A DNA stretch of 64,000 nucleotides from Phytophthora colocasiae (Eukaryota > Oomycota > Peronosporomycetes > Peronosporales > Peronosporaceae), in contig JAGKQI010000069.1 of the NCBI GenBank assembly GCA_018806915.1, forward strand, positions 186,001 to 250,000. Reading direction: 5' to 3'. Each line of letters opens with the position of its first letter. Position 1 is the stretch's first letter. Under the pieces are notes generated by a model. It was not told where the DNA came from. It did not search any database and saw nothing but the letters and a program-made list of their open reading frames with translations. Of this stretch, positions 54,880 through 64,000 are shown in pieces. A program made the translations under genes and the position numbers.

Positions 54880-56032
54880 TAAATCCACCGGGTGTCAACG
54901 GCACATCTGCCGAAGCAGTCGCAGGAGGCGTACTTGGCCCACTCTCTGCAATCCTGAGCTTTTCGAGGCACGCAGCATCAACAGGGATCTCGACGCGCGG
55001 GGCAGACTGGGCGGGCTGCACCTTCTGCACTCGAGCGTGATCTGTCTTCCGAATCCGCAGGCGCTTTGGCTCGCTGTAGATGTTCTTGCGGCCAACACCA
55101 TTCGCAATATCCCTTTTTCTAACAGGGCAGTCCCGTTTGAAGTGGGGACCAATTCCATTCATGTCATTGTGAACGCCGTTGCAATAGAAGCAGGCGTTCA
55201 CGCGCTCATCGTCCATGGGTAAGGGCGTGGCCTTACGCTTCCCCGATTTCTTGGACTGGACCTTCTTCCCACCAGCTGTAGCCGAGGCAGCATAGTTGAC
55301 CGGAACAGGCGTGTCAGTTTTCCCCATTGCCTGTATCTCCGCCTTGCTCTTGTTCCCGAAGATACTCCTCATCTTCTTCTCCACCTTTTCCAACGTAAAT
55401 TCATCAGGCGTAAAAGTGACACTTGGTCCCCAAAGGTGGCTCGGGATGAGCGACAGAACCTTCCCAATCATCAGTTGACTAGGGAGAAGGTGCACCCTCA
55501 ATGTATCTTGGCCCTGCCTGTTCAGCCGATTGCGCACCGCACGCAGACGCTGAAAAAGCTCACCAATCGAGCCGAAATCCATAGCCAGGGTGTGCTCAAA
55601 CTCTTGGATCATCTCCACCATCCCCATTGCGTTGTTCTGCCCAAAATCAGCCTCAAGTTGCTGCCAGAACTGCGGGACCGGCTGTGACGCAAGCGGTGTG
55701 CTCAATTGCGCCATATAGCCGTGCGGGGGTGTCTGATTGAACAGATCCCGCAGGTACGATTCCTGCTCTTGCAAAAAGGCCGTCTCTAGCGCATGTCCAT
55801 TACGCTGGGCCTCAGTCGCTTGGTCACTCAAAGCCGGTACAGGGGCCGGATTCGTGAGCAAATCCTGGTACCCTAGAGTCGGTGCAGATCGACCGGCTTG
55901 AATCTCGGTGACACGACGACGGTTGGTCATCTGCGTCAGATGCGCTAACACCGCATCCTTCCATCGCTGAAAGTCGCTTGGCTTGCCGTTGAACTTCAGC
56001 CCCGAAAAGTCCTTCTTGTTTTCCTTGGCCAT
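54860..56032 (-). CDS. Copia Gag polyprotein, copy B, intact
   Basis: 390 residues starting at the ATG 22 nt inside the 5' LTR. It would form the cytoplasmic virus-like particle that packages the element RNA. The central part has the helical Gag pattern (FQRWKDAVLAHL near residue 20, FWQQLEADFG, then EFEHTLA and LFQRLRAVRN). A basic linker (KKVQSKKSGKRK) precedes a variant zinc knuckle CFYCNGVH...HFKRDC. The C terminus is proline-rich. The stop codon lies in the 26 bp inverted-repeat arm, after which pol continues in the same frame. Confidence 0.87.
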   Translation of the reverse strand: MAKENKKDFSGLKFNGKPSDFQRWKDAVLAHLTQMTNRRRVTEIQAGRSAPTLGYQDLLTNPAPVPALSDQATEAQRNGHALETAFLQEQESYLRDLFNQTPPHGYMAQLSTPLASQPVPQFWQQLEADFGQNNAMGMVEMIQEFEHTLAMDFGSIGELFQRLRAVRNRLNRQGQDTLRVHLLPSQLMIGKVLSLIPSHLWGPSVTFTPDEFTLEKVEKKMRSIFGNKSKAEIQAMGKTDTPVPVNYAASATAGGKKVQSKKSGKRKATPLPMDDERVNACFYCNGVHNDMNGIGPHFKRDCPVRKRDIANGVGRKNIYSEPKRLRIRKTDHARVQKVQPAQSAPRVEIPVDAACLEKLRIAESGPSTPPATASADVPLTPGGFSTGFPA

Positions 56033-56054
56033 CTTCAGTACTCAATACTTGAAA

Positions 56055-56364
56055 TGTTGAACACGAAAACTTTGTTGTTGTTTTAATCTCAATTTATTAT
56101 TCTCTACTTAATTGCCCTCTAATAGACCGATGTGCTCAGTCGTTGGCAAAAGGAGAAGTGAGCTCCTTTCGCCGGTTTGACAATCATCGCACGAGTGAAT
56201 TGTTGCCGTCGGCAGAAGCGCCGACAGCGTTGATTGGCAGTTACAGACGCCGCCTTTCCACACTTAGACAGTGTTCACTTAACTTGAATATACTTATCTA
56301 ATCTTTTGTATACTACATGTACACCACAGCCTATGCCTCCACTGGCTTGTGGCTCATTTTAACA
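56055..56364 (-). repeat. Copia LTR 3 (5' LTR of copy B)
   Basis: 310 bp; carries a 6 bp TGTACA gain near 56318 relative to the other two LTRs and a C to A change near 56182. GTCCC follows at 56365. Confidence 0.9.
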
Positions 56365-57369
56365 GTCCCCGGTCAACTTTGAAGGAACTACTCAGCGTGT
56401 CCTCCGAAGGCACAAGAACAGCGCTGCCGAAGAAGAGCGGGGTCTGGATGCAGACAAACTCATGAAACTCCTGAATGCAGATGACATTGCGGCTGCCCTG
56501 AAGAATTACGACGACGAAGTTACCTTGTTTGCAAAGTGGTGGCCACACGAAATGGACGTGGTTGACAAACTGATGGAGGTGCCCAACAGAATCAAGAATA
56601 TGCCAATCCTTACGAGGTTCAACAACTTTCGAACAACCATGCACTATGACCAAGTACTGACGCCTTGGCTCAATACGAAAAAACTCGATGAGCTTGCCAC
56701 TTCGCTGAGGGCTTTTAAGATGAAGCCAATGACGGAGCAATTCGCTGTGTGGCATAAGGCTGGGTTGAGACCAAAAGAGTTTAGCGAAGCGATTGCGAAG
56801 GTAGAGAACCCAATCAAGCGCAAGGGGTACGGAGCTCTCGACAACCACTACAAAAAGTTCGTGGAAGGAGAAGCAAATAAAGTTGCCAGGGCTGCAGCCA
56901 AGAAGACGGAAGAGTTTGCAGCTAAGAAAGCTCAGGTCAAGAAGATTGCAGAGGCAGCGGCGAAAAGAGCTCAGGAGATTAAAGCCCAGAAGGAGATAAC
57001 GAAGAAGAATGCCGAGGCTGCGATCAAAATAACAGAAAACATTCGGAAAAGAAAATCTCTTGCCAAGAAGATTGCAGACGCCCGTGAAGCGAAGAGGGCT
57101 CGGCTGAATGGATAGATATGAAGCTGCCCGAATTGTCTACTGGCTGTAAAGGCAAGCAGGAATACGTGCGTTGAAGCTTAGATGCAGCTTTAGAGCCACG
57201 TACCGATGAATACGGAGTATAAAAGTTTGAGGAATAAGTACACAGAGTTCAAGGAAAGCGCTTTGCCAAATGGTCAAGGCCTCACTAGCTACAATGTTGA
57301 CAATATTGCGCTGTTTTTGACAGAGTGTGGTTTCTGGTGGCCGCTCACTAGCAGTAGCAGCCTGGAATG

Positions 57370-57660
57370 CTTGAACGCACTCACTTCGGCCGCTTCACGT
57401 GAAGTTACTGGCCAGTGGACTCGCTGTATCGCCGGAATATCCGACCTAGAAGGTAATACGTCTTGTGCTAGAAGAAGCAACAGTGAGTTCCAAGCACGAG
57501 CTTGTGAGTATCATCTTGGAAGGAGATAATTTTTTGCCTTTCGTTTGCTGATGTCAGTCCAGCGTTCAAGAAGACGCGTGTTTGCAACGACCTCAAGATG
57601 GTGGAGCTTCTGACAGAATATTGAGACGAGTACATGGTTGGTTTGTGTTTACCGCTTGAG
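57370..57660 (+). pseudogene. Ankyrin-gene 3' relic
   Basis: Words such as TCGGCCGCTTCACG, GTGAAGTTACTGG, GCGTTCAAGAAG, CTCAAGATG and CTGACAGAATATTG occur in the same order as in the last third of the ankyrin gene ending at 45339, with frameshifts and an early stop. It lies 255 bp after the second RXLR gene. Confidence 0.65.
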
Positions 57661-58013
57661 CAAGTCAAGAAAAAAAAACAAAGGAAGTGCTGAACAGAGA
57701 AGAGTTGCGAAGGAAGTTGTGTAGAATGACAGGCGAAGTTTTTCATGAGTTGGTACTTCTGACATTGTACTGGATAACGCAACTCTACTCTCCAGATCTT
57801 GTAGAACTGAAGGTGCTCTAACGCCGAATTAAAAGACGTCAGCAACTGTCAGCAACTGTCCAGCTTGTACTGTAGTCTCTTGTCGACAGTCTTCAGTTCA
57901 GTGGCGCTTCCTAGTGCGACCCAACGTTGCGTTGCCTTTCACGACGAACCACGAGCGTTTTCAATGTCGCTTTGGCTTGGCATTTCCAAACGATCACCCA
58001 AACGAACACAACG
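57661..58013. other. Intergenic, no gene seen
   Basis: Contains a tandem GTCAGCAACT duplication near 57838 and the probable promoter of the small secreted-protein gene at 58014. No other feature is supportable. Confidence 0.45.
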
Positions 58014-58312
58014 ATGAAGCTGACTCTGATCCTGACTGTACTGGTTGCGATTCAAGCCCTTACCAATGCCGAGTCCCCGCACCTCATGCCGAGTCCCCGC
58101 ACCTCCGAACCAACCGTCAGCTTCACAGCGAAGAGGGTCTTCTCTCGGGAGTTCTAAACCTTCTAAACCCTTTACTGGGGACCCCCCCTCCGACCACATC
58201 TCCTCCCGAGACATCTCCTCCCGAGACGACATCTCCTCCCGAGACGACATCTCCACCTGAGACGACTGACCAAGGTGATGCCGAGCTAGAACGCCGTCGC
58301 CGATTTCCGTAG
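58014..58312 (+). pseudogene. Small secreted protein with Pro-Glu-Thr repeats, frameshifted
   Basis: The ATG at 58014 opens a clear signal peptide (MKLTLILTVLVAIQAL, then TNA). A perfect 20 bp tandem duplication (58066-58085 and 58086-58105) then shifts the frame, and the ATG frame ends at 58157 (47 residues). The alternate frame continues to 58312 and carries an RQLH motif followed by EE, a leucine-rich stretch, and about five PPET-type repeats before a basic RRRR end. With one repeat unit the frames would be continuous, so the duplication appears to have disabled a short secreted, possibly RXLR-like, protein. The stop lies 32 bp from the convergent ion-channel gene. Confidence 0.65.
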
Positions 58313-58344
58313 TAGGCGTAACAAGCTGACTCAAAGCTGATAAT

Positions 58345-61300
58345 TCATGTCGTTTTATCCCAGACGTGCTCTTTCGAGATTTCGACTGATCTTCTTCTGA
58401 AAAGCTCATCCGCGTAACGCGTGGGTGATCTCTTCTCCTGCTTTTGTCCTCCGGAATCCGATACAAACGAGCTCATCCGCTTCAAAACACGAGCTTGACC
58501 GGGTGTCATCGAATGCCGAGGAGCAGTCAAAGCTTCCGTTAAAGTACGAAGAGATTGACTGTGTGTACGTTGGAACGTCCTTCGTCGAACATGTCCACTA
58601 GGAGCTGCTTTCGTCACCTGTCGGGGTGCCCCATGCAGCATTCGTAGCGATTGACTCGGCCTTCGTTGAAAACGTAGTCCTCGTTGGTTTATCACTGTTT
58701 TAACTTCTGCTTGTGCGTCAGAGGTGTCATCGACCTGCTCTGACGCTTGACTGCTTTCAATAGGGGGAATGGCGAGCCTAGCAGGTTGATCGAAGTTATC
58801 TGTAGTCGAACAATGCGATTCAATCTCGGATGAGAACGTGAAGGAGGGGTTTCGTCGCGACTTCGGGTAGTCGTGGCTTGGAGCTGCAGCTTTATGTCCT
58901 TCGAGTTTCTGGTCCAAAAGAGGCACGGAATTCTGAGTGAACAACTCGTCTGTGTACCTTGTAGGTGATAGTTTTGCACTGGGAATTTGGACTCGACTGT
59001 CTGTTAAACCAACGAAGGAACCAACACGCTTCATCAATGGCAAGCGGTTTGCTGTTGGCTTTGTAGTCGCTGAAACTTGACTGTGTATTGGAACAATAAC
59101 TTCGCTCTGTGTTGGAACTGGTTGACGGGTTTTAAGTAGTTGTAGGTTGGCTTTAAGTTCTTGTAAAGTGTGCAAAATGACGATCTCTCGCTCTTCTGCT
59201 TGTTTTAACCGTTCTTGTAAAGACTGTGGATTCGAAGTAGTTGTTGTATCTTGAGCTGATCCTTTTCCGTCAGTGGAATTTACACCAACGCCAACGTCAC
59301 TTGAGGATTCATTCGGCCCTTGATCAGTATTGCCAATATTGCTCTCAGTTTTCGTAGCGTGTTTCTTCCGTTCCCGTCGCATCCGAAGACGGTCACGTAA
59401 GTCGACTAACTGGTCCCGAATATTCACGCCCACGCCAAACTTGAGTGTTCCGTCATTCGATTCCACGTTCATCGCCTTGTAAATTCTCTCTGCTGCTTCT
59501 CTAGCTGTCAGTAACGTCGGCACAAGTGGAGGTTGACTGCCGGCTTTCGCACACACCTTTGCAATCGCTTCTGTACTGTACACACTACGAACGAGCTCTA
59601 ACAATGGACAACGAGATTTTTTCAGTTCGTAACTTTGCATGTACGACGTGATCATATCAACGACAACTCGGTGACGATCTTCCGGGTACCGAGCCAAAAG
59701 AACCTGGAAACCTTCTCTAGATAACACACACATCTCTACGTGTGTCACAGCACGTACGTTGGCTGCACGTTGGTAGTTCATCAACAGTGCGATATCTCCG
59801 AAAGCTTGACCACGAGAAACGAGAAGTTCCTTCCCTTTCCCACCACGAAGATAATAACCTCGTTGGGCTGCATCCAGCTCGTACGCTGATTGTCGATGGC
59901 CATCATCAGCTTCATCCCCATTCACAGAGGAACGACGACGTGGTAAACCAAGACTAGCTCCTCCATTCCGTCCACTTGCGATGGTTGTGGTGGTCACTCG
60001 CTCAAAACCTTTGGGGTTTCGGTGGATTTCACAATATCCACGATTTATCATGTAAAATTCATCGTCAACTTCTCCTTCTCGCATGATAAAATCATTCGGT
60101 AAATAAACCCGCACATCGAGAAGCAACATGAGCTGTTTCTGGAAATCTGGGGTACAATCTTTCCAGAATGGCACGTGCATCACGACTTCCATGTATTTGA
60201 AGAGCACAACCTCAAGTCCTAGAGTGTGTGATAATTCTTTCGAGAACTGTACGATTTCTCCATCTAAACACTCGTACTCGTGCCATAAATGCTCGTAATA
60301 TTCGTGAATTCGTTCGCGTAAAGGTACAGGAAGTTGAAGTTTTGCCGTCATAGCAAAAACTTCCTCCATTTTCCGCTGGTAACTTGTCGTATTAGCATTG
60401 AAATTGGATACAAGAATGGCCACGTGACCGAACACAACAGCCAATACAATCGATCCAATGACAACAGACAGCGAGGCAAATAAATTCTGTGCTGCGGTGT
60501 TTGTAGGTACTCCCTCACCTTGCAACAAGAGAAGTGCTGCATAAAAACTAGAGGAATATTGGTCATACCACGACACATAGTCTTCGTCAAAAGTATCATC
60601 CTCCGTTAGAAGAATCGTCCAGATACAAGCGATGTAGTGAGCGATACAGATAAGTACACAAACAATACCAGCGATACGGAAGAGATGGGAATAGCGGGAA
60701 TACATCAACCAGGCCCACAAATTGTTCCCTGCCCCAGATTGATTCGCGCGAAACAGCCAAATCATACGTACGAAGCGCATCATGTATGCAAGACGTTCAA
60801 TGCTCAGTACGTTTAGTACAAATGGCATCCAATCCGGAATATTATCGTTAGCACTAGTTATTTGAGCCAGAAGTGGCACTGAAATCAACGCATCGAGAAA
60901 AAAACGCGTCTTCAAGTAGTGCAACAGAATGCTCCAGTGTGAAATAACAACAGATCCAGTGTCAGTCAAGTAACTCGTATGCAACGTCAACAACACGTCC
61001 AGAGCGAGTAAAATTCCAATCAAAGCATCAGCTTCTTGAATATGATATTCCTCTTGAAAAGCGAGTTCCAACGGAAACCAAAGCACGAATATGACAGTAG
61101 CCAACGCAGTAATTGCGTATCGAGTTTGAGAAATTGTTGAGTAAGGTGAAATTGGCCTGGTAAATCTCCTCCGAGAAGTGTTCAAGAATTTTTTGATCCG
61201 AGAAATCCAGTTATTTGAACGATAGTCGTTGTCACTGACCGTTTCGTACGCAAGATTGAACTGCTCCATGAGCTGTAAACTGCTCGTACCGCTTTCCAAT

Positions 61301-61995
61301 TGCGGACGAGCACCAGCAAGTGACGTGTTGAGAGTGGATCGTTCACCGAAATACAAGAAATTCGTAGTTCTTGTACCAGCATCATGGATCGACGTTTGTT
61401 CACTGACATTCCGAGCTGAAAGAGAAGGAATTAAATAGCTTTCCTGGGACTGCCCTCTCGGTGTTCGAGCAGTAGGTATTGAACCTGCAAAAGTGTGTCC
61501 TTTACCTTCTAGAAGATCCTCAAACCCTGTTGTCATACTTGAAGGCGTGCGTTGCAATTGGCGGATCTGGAAACGCTGCATCATCTCCTCGTAGGGAGTT
61601 TCAGTTGTAGTAGCTGCCTTCTTGCGGTTGTATAACTCAGCGTGTGCGTGGATATCCGATACTGAGCGACGTAAACCAGAAGACCAAGCAGCGCCGGTGC
61701 TGGGGGGACTTTCGACGATTCCTCGAGTTGAGACGCTCCTCTTTCTCGCTGGTTTGGCCTCACCTTCTGCCTTTGCAACAGGATAAACTGCTCCAGCCGA
61801 CATTAGACTGGAATGTCTTCTTGAACTTCGCATAGTATTACGCTGAAGAAGAACAACCGGTGTGTGGTTCTTCTCTTCTATTTGGGGGGTCTGTTCCGAA
61901 AGTATCGTGGTGGAAGGAACGATTTCTGCATTGTCTTGATTGGTGTTGCTAATGTCGAGGACGTGGGGTGCATCGGCTTCAGAAGTCTCAGCCAT
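58345..61995 (-). CDS. Cyclic-nucleotide-gated/HCN-like ion channel
   Basis: 1216 residues, single exon, ATG at 61995. Plasma-membrane six-transmembrane channel of the CNG/HCN/EAG superfamily. Residues 1-280 are disordered and rich in S/T/R. S1 lies about 293-313, S2 322-340, S3 360-377, S4 392-416 (with spaced arginines, RLAYMMRFVRMIWLFR), S5 437-462 and S6 505-530. The pore reads LLLLQGEGVPTN, not the GYG of potassium-selective relatives, so selectivity is uncertain. C-linker 536-605; cyclic-nucleotide-binding domain about 605-780 with a 65-residue insertion (663-727) and the phosphate-binding cassette FGDIALLMNYQRAANV (732-747). Then a long basic and S/T-rich tail with a short coiled coil. 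Ligand and ion are not deducible. Confidence 0.9.
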   Translation of the reverse strand: MAETSEADAPHVLDISNTNQDNAEIVPSTTILSEQTPQIEEKNHTPVVLLQRNTMRSSRRHSSLMSAGAVYPVAKAEGEAKPARKRSVSTRGIVESPPSTGAAWSSGLRRSVSDIHAHAELYNRKKAATTTETPYEEMMQRFQIRQLQRTPSSMTTGFEDLLEGKGHTFAGSIPTARTPRGQSQESYLIPSLSARNVSEQTSIHDAGTRTTNFLYFGERSTLNTSLAGARPQLESGTSSLQLMEQFNLAYETVSDNDYRSNNWISRIKKFLNTSRRRFTRPISPYSTISQTRYAITALATVIFVLWFPLELAFQEEYHIQEADALIGILLALDVLLTLHTSYLTDTGSVVISHWSILLHYLKTRFFLDALISVPLLAQITSANDNIPDWMPFVLNVLSIERLAYMMRFVRMIWLFRANQSGAGNNLWAWLMYSRYSHLFRIAGIVCVLICIAHYIACIWTILLTEDDTFDEDYVSWYDQYSSSFYAALLLLQGEGVPTNTAAQNLFASLSVVIGSIVLAVVFGHVAILVSNFNANTTSYQRKMEEVFAMTAKLQLPVPLRERIHEYYEHLWHEYECLDGEIVQFSKELSHTLGLEVVLFKYMEVVMHVPFWKDCTPDFQKQLMLLLDVRVYLPNDFIMREGEVDDEFYMINRGYCEIHRNPKGFERVTTTTIASGRNGGASLGLPRRRSSVNGDEADDGHRQSAYELDAAQRGYYLRGGKGKELLVSRGQAFGDIALLMNYQRAANVRAVTHVEMCVLSREGFQVLLARYPEDRHRVVVDMITSYMQSYELKKSRCPLLELVRSVYSTEAIAKVCAKAGSQPPLVPTLLTAREAAERIYKAMNVESNDGTLKFGVGVNIRDQLVDLRDRLRMRRERKKHATKTESNIGNTDQGPNESSSDVGVGVNSTDGKGSAQDTTTTSNPQSLQERLKQAEEREIVILHTLQELKANLQLLKTRQPVPTQSEVIVPIHSQVSATTKPTANRLPLMKRVGSFVGLTDSRVQIPSAKLSPTRYTDELFTQNSVPLLDQKLEGHKAAAPSHDYPKSRRNPSFTFSSEIESHCSTTDNFDQPARLAIPPIESSQASEQVDDTSDAQAEVKTVINQRGLRFQRRPSQSLRMLHGAPRQVTKAAPSGHVRRRTFQRTHSQSLRTLTEALTAPRHSMTPGQARVLKRMSSFVSDSGGQKQEKRSPTRYADELFRRRSVEISKEHVWDKTT

Positions 61996-62104
61996 TAGGA
62001 ACGGTTGTCGTGTGCGTCTCCTTTTGCTGTTTAACTCGTTTTGAGATATTTTTACGGCACCTTTGTGAAGGACTGTAGAGGTTCAATCAGTAGCCTATTT
62101 TCGC

Positions 62105-62318
62105 GTCGGAATCCGACCGAAGTCTAGAGCACGCTGAGAGGCGAATCTAAAGCTGAAACTCGGTACACATGTAGAAGACGCTCCGGTGTGTCTGGTAGAT
62201 GTAAGAAGAAGACGAGGTCACGCATACAGCGCGACCAGGACACGAGAATACACAAGACGAGGGGACCAAATCACATTACGTGTCGGATTCCGACTACTTT
62301 TTTTTATAACGCGTGGGA
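62105..62318. repeat. Inverted GTCGGAATCCGAC motifs upstream of the channel gene
   Basis: GTCGGAATCCGAC at about 62105 and its reverse complement at 62282, with a third related GGGATTCCGACTA at about 62309. They lie 110-310 bp upstream of the channel start codon. They could be operator-like sites or the ends of a small MITE. Confidence 0.5.
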
Positions 62319-63478
62319 TTCCGACTAAGTACGTTATATATTACAGTTGAGTATTAATACCGCATTTTTAAATATTTAAAAAAGATATGTTCTTCTTATT
62401 GTCGTGCCGAACGCTTAGCGAAATATTTGACGTGGATTTGCTAAAGTATTTTCTGACATAGTACACCATAATAGTGCAAGCACAACAACTGAAAGCGAGC
62501 ATCCTTGCAACAATCGTATTTTGAGCGGCACTTAGAACTTGCCAAGCAATACCATCAGTGTGATACAGGGGTTTCTAGCTACAAAAGCAACCAATGCTTG
62601 AAACTGCGGGGTAGTTTAATGTGTCAATGAATAATGACAAACTTCGGGGGTGATCATTCATGATACAGTACACAATGACATGAATTAGTGCAAGCTCGTC
62701 TTGAAACGTACTCTGTATAATGCGTGCAAGTAGTCCCGGCGCCCCCTGCCGCCCTTTAATTACATGTAAGAGCAGCCATACATCTTGTGGTGTGTCTCGG
62801 TGTACCTCGGTTTCGCCAGCATTTTTCGTCGCCGGATGCGATGGAACGATCAAAGCCTAGGATTTGCTCACACGTCTGAACGAATTGCACTTCAAATACT
62901 TACTGTATCAAACAAAATTTCGTAGAGCGCCCTGAGTCTGCTGGTCATGTTGAGACTTGCAGCTCACAGGTTGCGCTGTGAGTCACAGCGCAACGTTAAG
63001 CTAAAGTCTCCATCAACACGCCTTAGTCTAGAAATCGTTCGACTACAGATGAAGGCGCACAGGGAGAACTGTACTGTGTTATACAGCAAGCACATGCATT
63101 TGTTGACACCACACACAACTTGTTTTCGTCCGCTGCACTGCATATACACAACTTTGCTGACAGACAGAGTACAAATAATTGTTCCGTTACTCGTATCGAG
63201 CTACTGCACTTGGGGGCTGGAGTCGGACATTTCCAAGCGGAAACTAGTAGACGCACACGCAGACCACCGTCCCGGAGAGGAAAGCAAGCAGTTTTCGAAG
63301 CCAAATGCGATGCCGGTGTGGGAGTTCTACTGATTACTATGAAGCCTCTCGTGTTGAAGTTATTCGGGTCGTATGGTGCTGCAGGCTGCAGCATCGCCCC
63401 GACGGTCTCTGTACACACGCTCCGGAGCTTCGTCGATTCTTTGCTGAGGCGAAACTTCATACTTGAAGTAGGTGTAAA
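62319..63478. other. Intergenic region without a supportable gene
   Basis: Several open frames of 60-170 codons overlap on both strands, but none shows a domain, signal peptide or homology that I recognise. A 25 bp interrupted palindrome lies at 62970-62994 (GTTGCGCTGTGA, one base, reverse complement). Confidence 0.5.
62970..62994. repeat. 12 bp arm palindrome
   Basis: GTTGCGCTGTGA and its exact reverse complement separated by one G. Possible hairpin or binding site; nothing else marks it. Confidence 0.6.
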
Positions 63479-63480
63479 TA

Positions 63481-63838
63481 CAAATAACGACGGAAAAAGA
63501 CGACGGACTCAAAAAGACGTCGTAAGTCTAGCAATGTTCATCCGACCACCTGGTGAAAAACTCACTAAGAATACAAAAAAAGTGAACCATTTTCCGCAAA
63601 TCGCTTCTTCGATTGGTTGAATATTATTTATAATAGCTGTAAATTTTGCTTTGCCGATTCTATTGGATAAAACAGAATTTTGTAATGAACAAAAATTGGA
63701 CTTTGGGACATAGATTTCAATTTTGAGCCAATAGAAAACAGTAATGCCATGACGTCGTGTTTTTCCGTCGTGTAAGCTGCCCGTTCTTAACTATTGAAAG
63801 CACTAACATTTCCCGGCGGGTTTTTCCGTCGTTATTTG
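63481..63838. mobile_element. Tc1/mariner-like MITE, 358 bp
   Basis: CAAATAACGACGGAAAAA at 63481-63498 is the exact reverse complement of 63821-63838, and TA stands on both outer sides (63479-63480, 63839-63840), the Tc1/mariner target duplication. There is no coding capacity. A second GACGACGG/CCGTCGTG pair lies further in at both ends. Confidence 0.82.
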
Positions 63839-64000
63839 TACATACGAACGGCCTGGAGAATCTCCAGTGGAGATTGGCAAAATTGGTTGCAAACCATACA
63901 TTTGCCTTGTCACTGCAACTGCGACTGCCAGCGGGGAAAATCTATGGAGCTCGAGGTTACGGAGCTCGAGCTACCAATAAATCGTATGTGTCGACCAAAA

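Larger units (their letters stand above)
45688..56364 (-). mobile_element. Tandem Copia retrotransposon composite (3 LTRs, 2 internal regions)
   Basis: LTRs at 45688-45982 (295 bp), 50865-51168 (304 bp) and 56055-56364 (310 bp) separate two nearly identical internal regions of about 4.9 kb, all reading on the minus strand. LTR ends are TGTT...AACA. GTCCC directly flanks only the outer LTRs (45683-45687 and 56365-56369), so the whole 10.7 kb behaves as one insertion. Domain order gag, protease, integrase, reverse transcriptase, RNase H identifies Ty1/Copia. The gag ATG lies only 22 nt from the 5' LTR; a polypurine AGTGGGAG abuts the 3' LTR. Confidence 0.93.
45597..57115 (+). pseudogene. Second RXLR effector gene, split by a Copia insertion
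   Basis: 5' part 45597-45687 encodes a signal peptide (starts MRVY, hydrophobic core, FA cleavage region) after a promoter related to that of the array effectors. The 3' part, 56370-57115, carries an RVLR motif, an EEER motif about 12 residues later, the W/Y-rich helical body and an alanine/lysine-rich tail, clearly paralogous to the array effector. Between them lies the Copia composite, bounded by GTCCC on both sides. The two halves are in the same frame either side of the target site, and I see no other stop in either half, so the insertion is the only visible disabling event. The gene as it stands cannot make a full effector; solo-LTR formation would also disrupt it. Confidence 0.9.

Noticed and set aside
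62940..63620. Overlapping open frames of 128, 145 and 166 codons
   Set aside because: They overlap one another on opposite strands, lack recognisable domains, and the last one runs into the MITE; not supportable as genes.
1..64000. CRISPR arrays, rRNA operons or bacterial operon signals
   Set aside because: The introns, retrotransposons and gene families are eukaryotic; no regularly spaced short repeats or rRNA-like sequence were seen.

Overview
The window is nuclear DNA of an oomycete, most likely a Phytophthora-type plant pathogen. The signs are small GT-AG introns of about 54-66 bp, very tightly packed housekeeping genes, and secreted RXLR-dEER effector genes lying among ankyrin-repeat genes and transposons.

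Layout. 1-2375 holds a short repeat and hairpin cluster and a three-exon bHLH transcription factor gene (minus strand). 2376-31444 is a 29 kb direct tandem array of one truncated unit (a, 2376-9021) and three full units of about 7.48 kb (b 9022-16499, c 16500-23981, d 23982-31444). Each unit holds a MULE with a SWIM-type transposase, a piggyBac transposase gene, an RXLR effector gene and the 5' end of an ankyrin gene; units b-d also begin with an 843 bp spacer. The effector is intact and identical at protein level in b and c and broken in a and d. The array stops about 80 bp before the start codon of a Sec3-like exocyst gene.

31528-38352 is a conserved, compact gene block: SEC3 (7 exons, plus), GAA1 of the GPI transamidase (7 exons, minus, 28 bp tail to tail with SEC3) and an unrecognised basic protein (plus, 82 bp head to head with GAA1).

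38463-57660 is a nest of duplicated ankyrin genes and RXLR genes riddled with insertions. It contains an intact ankyrin gene, an ankyrin pseudogene split by a MULE with perfect 37 bp inverted repeats, an inverted RXLR relic, an ankyrin gene split by an 828 bp hAT element (8 bp target duplication), and a second RXLR gene cut in two by a 10.7 kb Copia composite with three LTRs and one 5 bp target duplication.

58014-64000 holds a small secreted-protein gene frameshifted by a 20 bp tandem duplication, a 1216-residue cyclic-nucleotide-gated-like ion channel gene (minus), and largely non-coding DNA with a Tc1/mariner-like MITE.

How it fits together: two conserved genes (bHLH and SEC3) frame an effector amplification whose unit carries its own transposons, and a related effector/ankyrin cluster nearby is being destroyed by several transposon classes. 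Many differences between copies are one-base changes in homopolymers, so some pseudogene calls could be assembly errors.
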